Below are positions 41,306 to 48,647 of a stretch of 64,000 nucleotides of DNA, in pieces. Numbering within the stretch: the first letter of the stretch is position 1; the number at the start of each line of letters is the position of its first letter. The notes beneath the pieces are model-generated. The model did not search any database. It had not been told where the DNA came from and saw nothing but the letters and a program-made list of their open reading frames with translations. The translations under genes and the position numbers were made by a program. Location: NCBI GenBank assembly GCA_037481615.1, contig JBBFLI010000011.1. One strand, 5' to 3'. The stretch comes from SpSt-501 sp037481615. Lineage in GTDB: Bacteria; Desulfobacterota; Desulfobacteria; Desulfobacterales; SpSt-501.

Positions 41306-43507
41306 TCAAGCCCTTTGAAGATCGAAGCGGTCCAGGTTCATGACCTTGTTCCAGGCGGTCACGAAGTCGCGCACGAATTTTCCCTGCGCGTCGTCCTGGG
41401 CGTAGACCTCGGAAATCGCCCGCAGCTGGGAGTGGGAGCCGAAGATCAGGTCGACACGGGTTGCGGTCCAGCGCAGCGAACCCGTCCGGCGGTCGCGCCC
41501 CTCGAAGGTCTGCCGCTCCTCGGTGGCGGGGTTCCAGACCGTGCCCATGTCGATCAGATTCACGAAGAAGTCGTTGCTCAGAACGCCGGGACGCTTCGTG
41601 AAGACACCGTGGGGTGCACCCTTCCAATTGGCCCCCAGAACGCGCAACCCCCCGACGAGGACGGTCATCTCGGGGGCGCTCAGGGTAAGCAGTTGCGCCC
41701 GGTCGACCAGCAGCTCCTCGGCGGAGACGGCATAGACCTGTTTCAGGTAGTTGCGGAAGCCGTCGGCCTCGGGCTCGAGCACGGCGAAGGAGGCGGGGTC
41801 GGTCTGCTCCGGGGAGGCGTCCATGCGCCCCGGGGTGAAGGGCACCTCCACCGCGTGCCCCGCCGCCCGGGCCGCCGCCTCCACCGCGGCGCAACCGCCG
41901 AGCACGATCAGGTCGGCGAGCGAGACCTTCTTGCCGCCCTTCTGCGCGCGGTTGAACTCCCCGCGGAGGGTTTCGAGCACGCCGAGCACGCGGGCGAGTC
42001 TTTCCGGTTCGTTCACCTCCCAGTCCTTCTGCGGGGCGAGCCGGACGCGCGCCCCGTTGGCCCCGCCGCGCTTGTCCGAGCCCCGGAAGGTCGAGGCCGA
42101 GGCCCAGGCCGTGGCGACGAGCTCCGCAATCGAAAGACCGGAGGCGAGAAGCTTCGCCTTGAGGGCGGCGATGTCCGCGGCGTCGATGAGGGGATGATCG
42201 ACGGGGGGGATCGGGTCCTGCCAGATCAGGTCCTCGGCGGGGACCTCGGGCCCGAGGTAGCGCGCCTTCGGCCCCATGTCGCGGTGGGTCAGCTTGAACC
42301 AGGCGCGGGCGAAGGCGTCGGCGAAGGCCTGGGGATCCTTGTGGAAGCGGCGCGCGATCGGCTCATAGATCGGGTCGTAGCGCAGCGACAGGTCGGCCGT
42401 GGTCATCATGGGCCGGTGCTTCTTCGCGGGGTCGTGGGCGTCGCGGACGAGGTGTTCTTCCTTCACATCCTTCGCCAGCCACTGCCAGGCGCCGGCCGGG
42501 CTCTTCACCAGCTCCCACTCGTAGCCGAAGAGCATGTCGAAGTAGCCCATGTCCCATTTCGTGGGGTTGGGCTTCCAGGCCCCCTCGATGCCGCTGGTGA
42601 TGGTGTCGGGCCCCTTGCCGGTGCCGAAGCGGCTGATCCAGCCCAGGCCCTGCTGCTCGATGGGCGCAGCCTCCGGCTCCGGCCCCACGAGCGAGGGGTC
42701 GCCCGCGCCGTGGCACTTGCCGAAGGTGTGGCCCCCGGCGACCAGGGCGACGGTTTCCTCGTCGTTCATGCCCATGCGGCCGAAGGTTTCGCGCACGTCG
42801 CGGCCCGAGGCCACCGGGTCGGGGTTGCCGTTCGGGCCCTCGGGGTTCACGTAGATCAACCCCATCTGCACGGCGGCGAGCGGTTTTTCCAGCTCGCGGT
42901 CGCCGCGGTAGCGCTGGTCGCCCAGCCACTCGGATTCCGGCCCCCAGTAGACGTCCTCCTCGGGCTGCCAGATGTCCACCCGGCCGCCGCCGAAGCCGAA
43001 GGTCTTGAAGCCCATGGACTCGAGCGCGCAGTTGCCCGCGAGAATCATGAGATCGGCCCAGGAGATGCGGTTGCCGTACTTCTTCTTGATCGGCCACAGA
43101 AGCCTGCGCGCCTTGTCGAGGTTGGCATTGTCCGGCCAGCTGTTGATCGGGGCGAAGCGCTGATTGCCGGTGCCGCCGCCGCCGCGGCCGTCGGCGGTGC
43201 GGTAGGTTCCGGCGCTGTGCCAGGCCATGCGGATCATGAGCGGGCCGTAGTGCCCCCAGTCGGCGGGCCACCACTCCTGGGAGTCGGTCATCAGCGCCTG
43301 GAGGTCTTTCTTCAGCGCCCAGTAATCGAGTTTTTTGAATTCCGCGGCGTAGTCGAAATCAGCGCCCAGCGGGTTGGAAGCCGGTGCATGCTGGTGCAGG
43401 ATGCCGAGATTCAACTGTTGCGGCCAGAAATCCCGGGGCGTCGGCCCCCGCCCGGCCGGCGCCCGGCCCGTTTTCCCGGTGACCGGGCATTGGCTTTTAT
43501 CGGTCAT
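41306..43507 (-). CDS. katG: catalase-peroxidase
   Basis: 733 residues, normal for KatG, a cytoplasmic haem enzyme that removes hydrogen peroxide by catalase and broad peroxidase activity. The active-site Arg93, Trp96 and His97 are in RMAWHSAGTYR; the Trp-Tyr-Met cross-link tyrosine is in LIYVNPEGPNG; proximal histidine in GGHTFGKCHGAG. A second, inactive peroxidase-like domain makes up the C-terminal half. The ATG follows AAGGAG. It is directly downstream of perR, which probably controls it. Confidence 0.95.
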   Translation of the reverse strand: MTDKSQCPVTGKTGRAPAGRGPTPRDFWPQQLNLGILHQHAPASNPLGADFDYAAEFKKLDYWALKKDLQALMTDSQEWWPADWGHYGPLMIRMAWHSAGTYRTADGRGGGGTGNQRFAPINSWPDNANLDKARRLLWPIKKKYGNRISWADLMILAGNCALESMGFKTFGFGGGRVDIWQPEEDVYWGPESEWLGDQRYRGDRELEKPLAAVQMGLIYVNPEGPNGNPDPVASGRDVRETFGRMGMNDEETVALVAGGHTFGKCHGAGDPSLVGPEPEAAPIEQQGLGWISRFGTGKGPDTITSGIEGAWKPNPTKWDMGYFDMLFGYEWELVKSPAGAWQWLAKDVKEEHLVRDAHDPAKKHRPMMTTADLSLRYDPIYEPIARRFHKDPQAFADAFARAWFKLTHRDMGPKARYLGPEVPAEDLIWQDPIPPVDHPLIDAADIAALKAKLLASGLSIAELVATAWASASTFRGSDKRGGANGARVRLAPQKDWEVNEPERLARVLGVLETLRGEFNRAQKGGKKVSLADLIVLGGCAAVEAAARAAGHAVEVPFTPGRMDASPEQTDPASFAVLEPEADGFRNYLKQVYAVSAEELLVDRAQLLTLSAPEMTVLVGGLRVLGANWKGAPHGVFTKRPGVLSNDFFVNLIDMGTVWNPATEERQTFEGRDRRTGSLRWTATRVDLIFGSHSQLRAISEVYAQDDAQGKFVRDFVTAWNKVMNLDRFDLQRA

Positions 43508-43638
43508 GGCTGCTTCTCCTTTCTTCGGCGCGGAAAGCTCCCCGCGGCGGGCGGGGAGGCATCGCGCCCGCTTTGCGGCTCGAGGCGCCGCGATCGGCCT
43601 TGCGCCGCAGGCAGGGGGACGACCCGGGGACGGGGTTC

Positions 43639-44169
43639 TCAGCGCCGTCCCGACCGGCCGCCCTTACCGCGGTTCTCCGCCCGGGGGACGGCCTCTTCTT
43701 CCCGCCGGGAACATTCCGGGCAGAGCCCGAAAAAATCGACGCGGTGCGACTGGATGCGGAACCCGGTCTGCGCGGCGATCTCGCGGGCGAGCGCCTCGAA
43801 GGCTTCGAGATCCGGGTCGAGGATCTTGCGGCACCCCGTGCAGATCAGGTGCGGGTGGGGAAAGGGCCGGTTTCCATCGTAGCGGCTGCCCGCGTCGGCG
43901 AAGCCGAGCTCCAGCACCTCCCCCATCTGCTTGAGAAGGGACACGGTCTTGTAGACCGTGGCCAGGCTCATCGTCGGAAAATCGGGGGCCAGACGCTCGT
44001 GAATCTGCTCCACGGCGGGGTGCCCCGCGCTGGCCGCGAGAACGCGCAGGACGGCGAGCCGCTGCGGCGTGATGCGGATCTTTCTCCGCCTCAGGCTGGC
44101 GAGCATCTGCGAGAGACGGTCCTCCGCGGCGGGATGGTCGACCAAGGGCGCACCGAATCTGAAAATCAA
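43639..44169 (-). CDS. perR: Fur family peroxide regulator (PerR-like)
   Basis: 176 residues with the Fur fold: N-terminal winged helix (RKIRITPQRLAVLRVLAASA, MSLATVYKTVSLL) and a C-terminal dimer domain with HPHLICTGCRKI and GLCPEC, the two CxxC pairs that bind structural zinc. Neighbouring katG argues for PerR (peroxide sensing through iron oxidation) rather than Fur itself. I placed the start at TTG 44169 because a promoter and its predicted start of transcription (near 44187) lie directly upstream and GGAG precedes it; the frame is open to 44211. A glycine/arginine-rich tail (about 160-176) is unusual. Confidence 0.82.
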   Translation of the reverse strand: MIFRFGAPLVDHPAAEDRLSQMLASLRRRKIRITPQRLAVLRVLAASAGHPAVEQIHERLAPDFPTMSLATVYKTVSLLKQMGEVLELGFADAGSRYDGNRPFPHPHLICTGCRKILDPDLEAFEALAREIAAQTGFRIQSHRVDFFGLCPECSRREEEAVPRAENRGKGGRSGRR

Positions 44170-44193
44170 CTCTCTCCGAAAAATTTCTTTCTC

Positions 44194-44222
44194 TGGATAA
44201 TTGTTTTCCAAAAAAGGGTCAA
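44194..44222 (-). promoter_or_regulatory. perR promoter with overlapping Fur/PerR-type operator
   Basis: On the minus strand TTGACC (44217-44222) and TATCCA (44194-44199) are 17 bases apart. The 15-base near-palindrome GGATAATTGTTTTCC at 44195-44209 lies across the spacer and -10 box, where a PerR-like repressor could bind and regulate its own gene and katG. The region is strikingly AT-rich against a GC-rich background. The 81-base stretch 44210-44290 to the FnIII gene holds nothing else clear. Confidence 0.6.
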
Positions 44223-44290
44223 GAAAAAATCTTCCCCCGGGCGATTTTGTCCCTGGAGGGAAATCCGGGCGGGGTGACGCCGCGGCGGGA

Positions 44291-44869
44291 TCAGGCGCGG
44301 AAGCGCCTCTTCAGACCGATGCCGAAGAAGAGGGAAAGCAGCACGGCCGACAGGAAAAGGCCCTCCCCCCGGCCCGGGGGCTGCGGTGCGCCGGTCTGGA
44401 GAAAACATCCGCCGCCTCCGCCGCCCCCGCCGGAGCCTCCGGAAGAGGGGGGCGCAGGGCAGGGCACGATGGTGTCGCCGACATCGGCGCAGACGGGACG
44501 GGAGAAATAGCTTTCATAGCCCTCGGTGTCATAGGCCGTGACCGCGAAGTAGTAGCGCGTGCCCTTCTCCAGCCCGGTCACGGTGAAATGCGGCGCCGCC
44601 GCATTCTCGAAATCGCCGAGGGCCACATAGCCATGGAGGTCGTAAGGAGGCCCCGGGACCCCCCTGGAGAGGTAGACGCCGTAGCCCTCGAGATCCTCTT
44701 CGGAATTCGGATCCCAGGCCAGCGTCACCTCCGCTGCGAGCGCCGCGGAGCCCCATAAGAGGAAAACGCCACCCCAAAAGAGAACGCAGAGGAGGCCGAT
44801 GAAGGCGCGCCGGGGAAACCGGGGTCCGGCGGCCGCGGGAAGGCTCCGATGGTTGGAAAGCATGCGCAT
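44291..44869 (-). CDS. secreted fibronectin type III protein with sorting-like C-terminus
   Basis: 192 residues. Signal peptide (about 20-46, ending ALAA). One fibronectin type III domain (about 47-130) opens VTLAWDPNSEEDLEGYGVYL and has the closing GTRYYFAVTAYDTEG. After a disulfide-like pair of cysteines comes a glycine run ending in GGGGGC (about 148), a short linker, a hydrophobic helix (about 167-185) and a basic end KRRFRA. Gly-rich Cys followed by helix and arginines recalls the MYXO-CTERM/Synerg-CTERM kind of sorting signals. The gene is headed by a ydaO riboswitch. The role is unknown; surface exposure is likely. Confidence 0.75.
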   Translation of the reverse strand: MRMLSNHRSLPAAAGPRFPRRAFIGLLCVLFWGGVFLLWGSAALAAEVTLAWDPNSEEDLEGYGVYLSRGVPGPPYDLHGYVALGDFENAAAPHFTVTGLEKGTRYYFAVTAYDTEGYESYFSRPVCADVGDTIVPCPAPPSSGGSGGGGGGGGCFLQTGAPQPPGRGEGLFLSAVLLSLFFGIGLKRRFRA

Positions 44870-44927
44870 CGTCCATTCACCTCCGGGAGAGGAAATCCGA
44901 GGAAAGACCTCCGTTCACCTCCCGAAG

Positions 44928-45056
44928 GTTCTTCCCCATCGACGCCTGCGAGGTTAGCTGAAGGGCTGGGACCGACGAGGTTGCCCCTCGCCCGAAGGCG
45001 ATTCGCCCCGAGAGCGCGGTTCCCCCGCTTCCGGATCAGGCCGGAATTCGGCGATC
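44928..45056 (-). promoter_or_regulatory. cyclic di-AMP riboswitch (ydaO/yuaA type)
   Basis: The leader contains the conserved blocks of the ydaO family in order: GCCGAAT (45046-45052), GGGGGAACCGCG (45015-45026), GGGGCGAAT (45001-45009) and CAGCTAACCTCG (44949-44960), then AGGCGTCGATGGGGAAG. P1 can pair (CGA-CGCC near the 5' end with GGCGTCG near 44944, one U bulged). Hairpins CGCC-TTC-GGGCG and GAGG-GGCAA-CCTC fill the centre. It lies 60-190 bases upstream of the FnIII gene, downstream of a promoter. The expression platform is unclear: CCTC can pair with the GGAGG ribosome site at 44880-44884. Binding of c-di-AMP is inferred from the family. Confidence 0.85.
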
Positions 45057-45061
45057 GGTTT

Positions 45062-45091
45062 ATGGTAGCAGACAGGCAAACCCCCTGTCAA
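45062..45091 (-). promoter_or_regulatory. sigma-70-like promoter of riboswitch-FnIII gene
   Basis: On the minus strand TTGACA (45086-45091) and TACCAT (45062-45067) are 18 bases apart. Transcription would begin near 45056, at the beginning of the riboswitch. Confidence 0.55.
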
Positions 45092-45105
45092 ATCGGGATC
45101 TTCGA

Positions 45106-45582
45106 TCAACGATTCCGCTCCCTTGCGGGGTGCCGGGGCAGCGAGCTTTCGCAGCGGTCCCGGATCCCGGCGAGCATCGTCTCGGTCAGGCGGTGCATCC
45201 GGGCGGGAACCCCGAGAAGACGGCCGAGGAAGAGAAGCCCCCCGCGGAAGCGCTCCGAGCTCCTGAGCAGCACGCCCCCCTCTCGTTCGACGAAGCTCCA
45301 GCGGTGCACGGCCCGGATCCCGAGGCGCGACCCTTCCCAGACCACCTCGCGCCCCGGGTCGCAGGAGACGACCCGCGGGGTGACCCGCAGCGGGAAGACG
45401 AACGGCCGCACGCGGAAGGCGAAACAGGCCCCGGGCTCGAGGGCATCTCCCGTGACGAAGGAGCAGTCCTCACAGGCCGTGTTCCACTCCCCCCACTCCT
45501 CGAGCCGCGAAAAAACCCGCCAAACGAGAGCGAGCGGGGCCCGGATGAACACCTCCGCCTCGACGGTCATCTCCTTCAGCAC
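45106..45582 (-). CDS. SRPBCC (polyketide cyclase/START-like) protein
   Basis: 158 residues. The helix-grip fold opens with VEAEVFIRAPLALVWRVFSR and continues through a long beta sheet to a C-terminal helix (MLAGIRDRCESSL). Such proteins bind hydrophobic ligands; this sequence does not show which. GTG at 45582 behind GGGAGG is the likelier start; an ATG at 45570 is possible. Divergent from the sirtuin gene. Confidence 0.7.
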   Translation of the reverse strand: MLKEMTVEAEVFIRAPLALVWRVFSRLEEWGEWNTACEDCSFVTGDALEPGACFAFRVRPFVFPLRVTPRVVSCDPGREVVWEGSRLGIRAVHRWSFVEREGGVLLRSSERFRGGLLFLGRLLGVPARMHRLTETMLAGIRDRCESSLPRHPARERNR

Positions 45583-45681
45583 GCAACCCTCCCGTTGCAG
45601 GCCGGGCCGAAGCCGTGTACAAAGGCCGAGGTGTGTCCCGGCCCTCGGGCCGCAATCCGCCTCCCGCTGGAGGGGAAGGCC

Positions 45682-46437
45682 TTGTCTCCGGAATCCTGGA
45701 TCGAGGAAGCCGCGCGGGCGATCGCCGCACGCCCGCCGCTCGTCGCCCTGACCGGGGCCGGCATATCGGTCGAAAGCGGGATCCCCCCCTTTCGCTCCCC
45801 GGGCGGCCTGTGGGAAAAGTTCGACCCCACGGTCTACGCCTCGATCGAAACCTTTCGCCGCGACCCCTCGAAATACTGGAGCATTCGCGGGGACTTCATC
45901 CGGCGCCTGGATGACTACGCCCCCAACGCCGGGCACCTGGCGCTCGCGGAGCTCGAACGGGCGGGCCTGCTCCGGCACCTGATCACCCAGAACATCGACG
46001 GGCTGCACCAGAAAGCGGGGAGCCGGAGCGTGACCGAGCTCCACGGGAACCTGCGGGAAATCCTCTGCCTCGCCTGCAACCGCCGCTATCTCGCCCCGCG
46101 CATCCCCCCGGGCACCCCTCCCCGCTGCGACGACTGCGGCGGGGTGCTCAAGCCGAACACGGTGCTCTTCGGCGAGGCGCTCCCGGCCGAGGCATTGGAG
46201 AGGGCCATCCAGGAGGCGGCGACCTGCGGCTGTCTGCTCGTGGTCGGCACCTCGGCCGTCGTCCAGCCGGCCGCCTCGCTGCCGCGGATCGCCCGCGGGA
46301 ACGGGGCTCTCGTGGTCGAGGTCAACCTCGAGCGCTCGCCTGCAGGCGCCGATCTCTTCCTCGAGGGCGCGGCGGGCGTCATTTTGCCCCGGCTGGCGGC
46401 CGCGCTCCGCGATCGGCGGGAACATCCGACCGCATGA
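45682..46437 (+). CDS. NAD-dependent protein deacylase (sirtuin)
   Basis: 251 residues. GAGISVESGIPPFR (NAD binding), TQNIDGLHQKAGS, catalytic histidine in ELHGN, two zinc CxxC pairs (CLAC, CDDC) and VVGTSAVVQPAA then VEVNLE. It removes acyl groups from lysine side chains using NAD. The start chosen is a TTG at 45682 behind GGAGGGG; an in-frame GTG at 45631 is the alternative. The stop overlaps the next start (ATGA), so it is coupled to an enoyl-CoA hydratase-like gene. Confidence 0.88.
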   Translation: MSPESWIEEAARAIAARPPLVALTGAGISVESGIPPFRSPGGLWEKFDPTVYASIETFRRDPSKYWSIRGDFIRRLDDYAPNAGHLALAELERAGLLRHLITQNIDGLHQKAGSRSVTELHGNLREILCLACNRRYLAPRIPPGTPPRCDDCGGVLKPNTVLFGEALPAEALERAIQEAATCGCLLVVGTSAVVQPAASLPRIARGNGALVVEVNLERSPAGADLFLEGAAGVILPRLAAALRDRREHPTA

Positions 46438-47201
46438 ACCCGGAGGAACGCGGCATGGAAAAGATCCGCATCGAGGCCCGCGGCGAGGTCGCCCTGCTGC
46501 GGCTCGCGAACGGAACCCCGAATGCGCTCGACCCGGAAACGGTCGATGCGCTCCATGAGGCGCTCCCCGAAATCGCCCGGCGCTATCACGGCCTCGTGCT
46601 CGGCGGAAACGAGAAATTCTTCTCGATCGGGCTGGACGTGCCGCGGCTTCTCGCCTTCGACGCGGAGGCGATGGCCGCCTTCTGGAACCGTTTCGAGGAC
46701 CTCGTGGTCCTCCTGCTCGAACTCCCCCTTCCCACCGCCTGCGCCCTCGGGGGGCATGCGACCGGCGGCGGGGCGATCCTGGCGCTCGCTTGCGACCGCC
46801 GCTTCGGCGCCGAGGGTCGGCGCCTCTTCGCCCTGAACGAGGTCCAGATCGGGGTCCCCGTCCCCTACCTTGCGCATCTGCTGCTCGCGCGGCTCGTCGG
46901 CGACCGCGCCGCCCGGGACATCGAGTGGCACAGCCGCTTCGTCGAACCCGCGGAGGCCCGGGAGCTCGGCATCCTGGACGGGCTCTTCGCCGTCGGGGAG
47001 CTGGAAGCGCAGGCCGTCGAGGAGACCCGCCGTCTCGCCCGCCTGCCCCGGGAAGCGCTCGCCGTCACGCGCCGGCATCGCAACCGGCAGCTCATCGCCG
47101 AGTTTCAGGCCCGGCGCGCCGGGCTCAACCGCGAGTTCCTCGATTGCTGGTTCTCACCCTCCGCGCGGGAGCTTCTCGCCGCGGCGGCGCGGAAATTCTG
47201 A
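46434..47201 (+). CDS. enoyl-CoA hydratase/isomerase family protein
   Basis: 255 residues of the crotonase fold. CoA-binding and oxyanion-hole segments are present (GGNEKFFSIGLDV near residue 57, GGHATGGGAILALACDRR near residue 107). NEVQIGVPVP (near residue 138) carries one acidic residue where isomerases of this family have their catalytic glutamate; the second hydratase glutamate is not obvious. An isomerase activity is thus more likely than hydratase. A start at ATG 46455 is also possible. Operon with the sirtuin gene. Confidence 0.75.
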   Translation: MNPEERGMEKIRIEARGEVALLRLANGTPNALDPETVDALHEALPEIARRYHGLVLGGNEKFFSIGLDVPRLLAFDAEAMAAFWNRFEDLVVLLLELPLPTACALGGHATGGGAILALACDRRFGAEGRRLFALNEVQIGVPVPYLAHLLLARLVGDRAARDIEWHSRFVEPAEARELGILDGLFAVGELEAQAVEETRRLARLPREALAVTRRHRNRQLIAEFQARRAGLNREFLDCWFSPSARELLAAAARKF

Positions 47202-47212
47202 GTCCGGCCGCC

Positions 47213-47824
47213 CTATTCCCAGCCGGCCTGACGCCGGACCGAGCGCAGGGTGAGCACGAGGGCGGTCTTCAGGGTGTCGTTCACGCCGGCGCCGGTGGCG
47301 GCGCTCGCGGGGAAGGCGGGCGCCTTGAGCTGCCGGTTGTAGAAGCGATCCATCTCCTCGATGCTCATCAGGGGGACCCCCGCCTCGGCCAGATCGCGCT
47401 TGTTCCACTGCATGACGACCGGGAACTGGAAGATGTTGATCCCGTAGTCCTTCAGGTTCTGCGCCATGTCCTTGAGCGACTCGATGTTCTGCTCGTGGCG
47501 CACGCGCATCGAGTCGGCGACGAAGACCACCCCGTCGGCCCCCTTGAGCACGAGCTTGCGGGTGGAGGCGTATTTCGCCTGCCCGGGCACGGTGTAGAGC
47601 TGGACCCGCACCTCGCAGCCCTTGATCGTCCCCAGCCCCATGGGGACGAAATCGAAAAAGAGCGTGAGGTCCCCTTTGGTCTTGATCGAGACCATCTCGT
47701 CGAGCATGTGGCGGCGGCTGTGCTGGAAGATGTACTGGAGGTTGGTGGTCTTGCCGCAGCGGCCGGGACCGTAATAGACGATCTTGATCTCCACCTCCCG
47801 TTTTTTGAGATTGACGGTCGCCAT
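47213..47824 (-). CDS. mglA: MglA-type small GTPase
   Basis: 203 residues, Ras-like. The P-loop YYGPGRCGKTTNL starts near residue 17; switch region VYTVPGQ appears as LYTVPGQAKY; the guanine motif is WNKRD (NKxD) near residue 147. MglA controls cell polarity and motility in myxobacteria and relatives. No mglB partner is nearby. Convergent with the enoyl-CoA hydratase gene (11 bases between stops), preceded by a good promoter. Confidence 0.88.
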   Translation of the reverse strand: MATVNLKKREVEIKIVYYGPGRCGKTTNLQYIFQHSRRHMLDEMVSIKTKGDLTLFFDFVPMGLGTIKGCEVRVQLYTVPGQAKYASTRKLVLKGADGVVFVADSMRVRHEQNIESLKDMAQNLKDYGINIFQFPVVMQWNKRDLAEAGVPLMSIEEMDRFYNRQLKAPAFPASAATGAGVNDTLKTALVLTLRSVRRQAGWE

Positions 47825-47886
47825 GGGCCGCGGGGGGATCCTTCCGGCAAAAGAAAAGAGCGTGAAAACGCGCCCCTGTCGTTTTC

Positions 47887-47915
47887 ATCATAGGAAAGGC
47901 GGGGGGGAGAGTCAA
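47887..47915 (-). promoter_or_regulatory. sigma-70-like promoter of mglA
   Basis: On the minus strand TTGACT (47910-47915) and TATGAT (47887-47892, five of six matches) are 17 bases apart, 63 bases before the mglA start. Confidence 0.6.
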
Positions 47916-48053
47916 GAAAGCGGCCGGCGTCGAAGACCCGCCTTCGGGCCATAACCATCGGACATAAAGGAGATTCCCGCCCTGGCGGCGCTTGCGCGCG
48001 GGTTCGCCGGGGGCAAGGGGGAAGAAGCGTCGCGGTCGGGGAAAGGGGGGGCA

Positions 48054-48096
48054 GGACCCGGGGGATTCGTCGAAGCCGTCCCGGGTCCGTCTTTTT
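48054..48096 (+). terminator. terminator-like hairpin in 47825-48126 gap
   Basis: A perfect 9-bp stem (GGACCCGGG 48054-48062 with CCCGGGTCC 48080-48088, 17-base loop) is followed on the plus strand by GTCTTTTT. Both flanking genes lie on the minus strand, so either it acts weakly in the other direction to end the ferritin-like gene, or it ends an unseen plus-strand transcript. The rest of this 302-base gap holds only the mglA promoter. Confidence 0.4.
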
Positions 48097-48126
48097 CCCG
48101 CCCGGGGTTGCGGGGCGGAGCGGTCT

Positions 48127-48573
48127 TCAGGCGGCCGGCGGGGCCGCCAGCGCCTCCAAGCGCGCCAGCCGGGCCTCGCGGTTTCGGGCCAGCCGTTCGA
48201 GGGCGCGCGCGACCTCCCGCAGCGCCTCGAGCCTTGCGGCGGCCTCGCGGTAGTAGCGCGCGGCCCGACTCTCCAGGCGCTTGGCGGTCGAGAGCACCTC
48301 GGCCGCCCCGAGAACGGCCGCCCCCTCGCAGGCCTCACAGAAGGGGGCCCGGGTGAACCCGGTGATCGGCTCGAGAATCATCTCGGTCACGTTCTCCCGC
48401 CGGATCCGCTGCACGGTGCCGGCGTTCTGCGCCGCCCCGGCGGCCAGTTCGACGAACAGATCGTGCATCGCGCCGCAGGCGGGATTGCCTGCGGCGGCCT
48501 CGTAGAAACGACGGTCCTGATCCTCCAGCTCTTCGGCGAAATTCAGAATGCTGCCAAAGTTTTCCAGCGGCAT
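48127..48573 (-). CDS. ferritin-like (rubrerythrin-related) protein
   Basis: 148 residues, mainly helical. FAEELEDQDRRFYEAAA near residue 12 and KRLESRAARYYREAAARLE near residue 102 form two Glu/Tyr-rich helices of the ferritin-like kind; part of the di-iron ligand set seems present but ExxH pairs are not clear. A CEAC pair sits near residue 84. No rubredoxin domain is attached. It may be a reduced rubrerythrin relative. ATG behind GGGAG. It lies 75 bases downstream of mmsA in the same direction. Confidence 0.6.
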   Translation of the reverse strand: MPLENFGSILNFAEELEDQDRRFYEAAAGNPACGAMHDLFVELAAGAAQNAGTVQRIRRENVTEMILEPITGFTRAPFCEACEGAAVLGAAEVLSTAKRLESRAARYYREAAARLEALREVARALERLARNREARLARLEALAAPPAA

Positions 48574-48647
48574 GAATCTCCCATCCCTTCCGCGGAAGGA
48601 AGGCCCCGGCGCCCTTTTGCAGGCTGCGGTTTCGCCTCGCCGGGGTC

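Noticed and set aside
44529..44876. An open frame beginning at an ATG seven bases before the FnIII start
   Set aside because: Its translation lacks similarity and signal peptide; the frame starting at 44869 has a signal peptide and FnIII domain.
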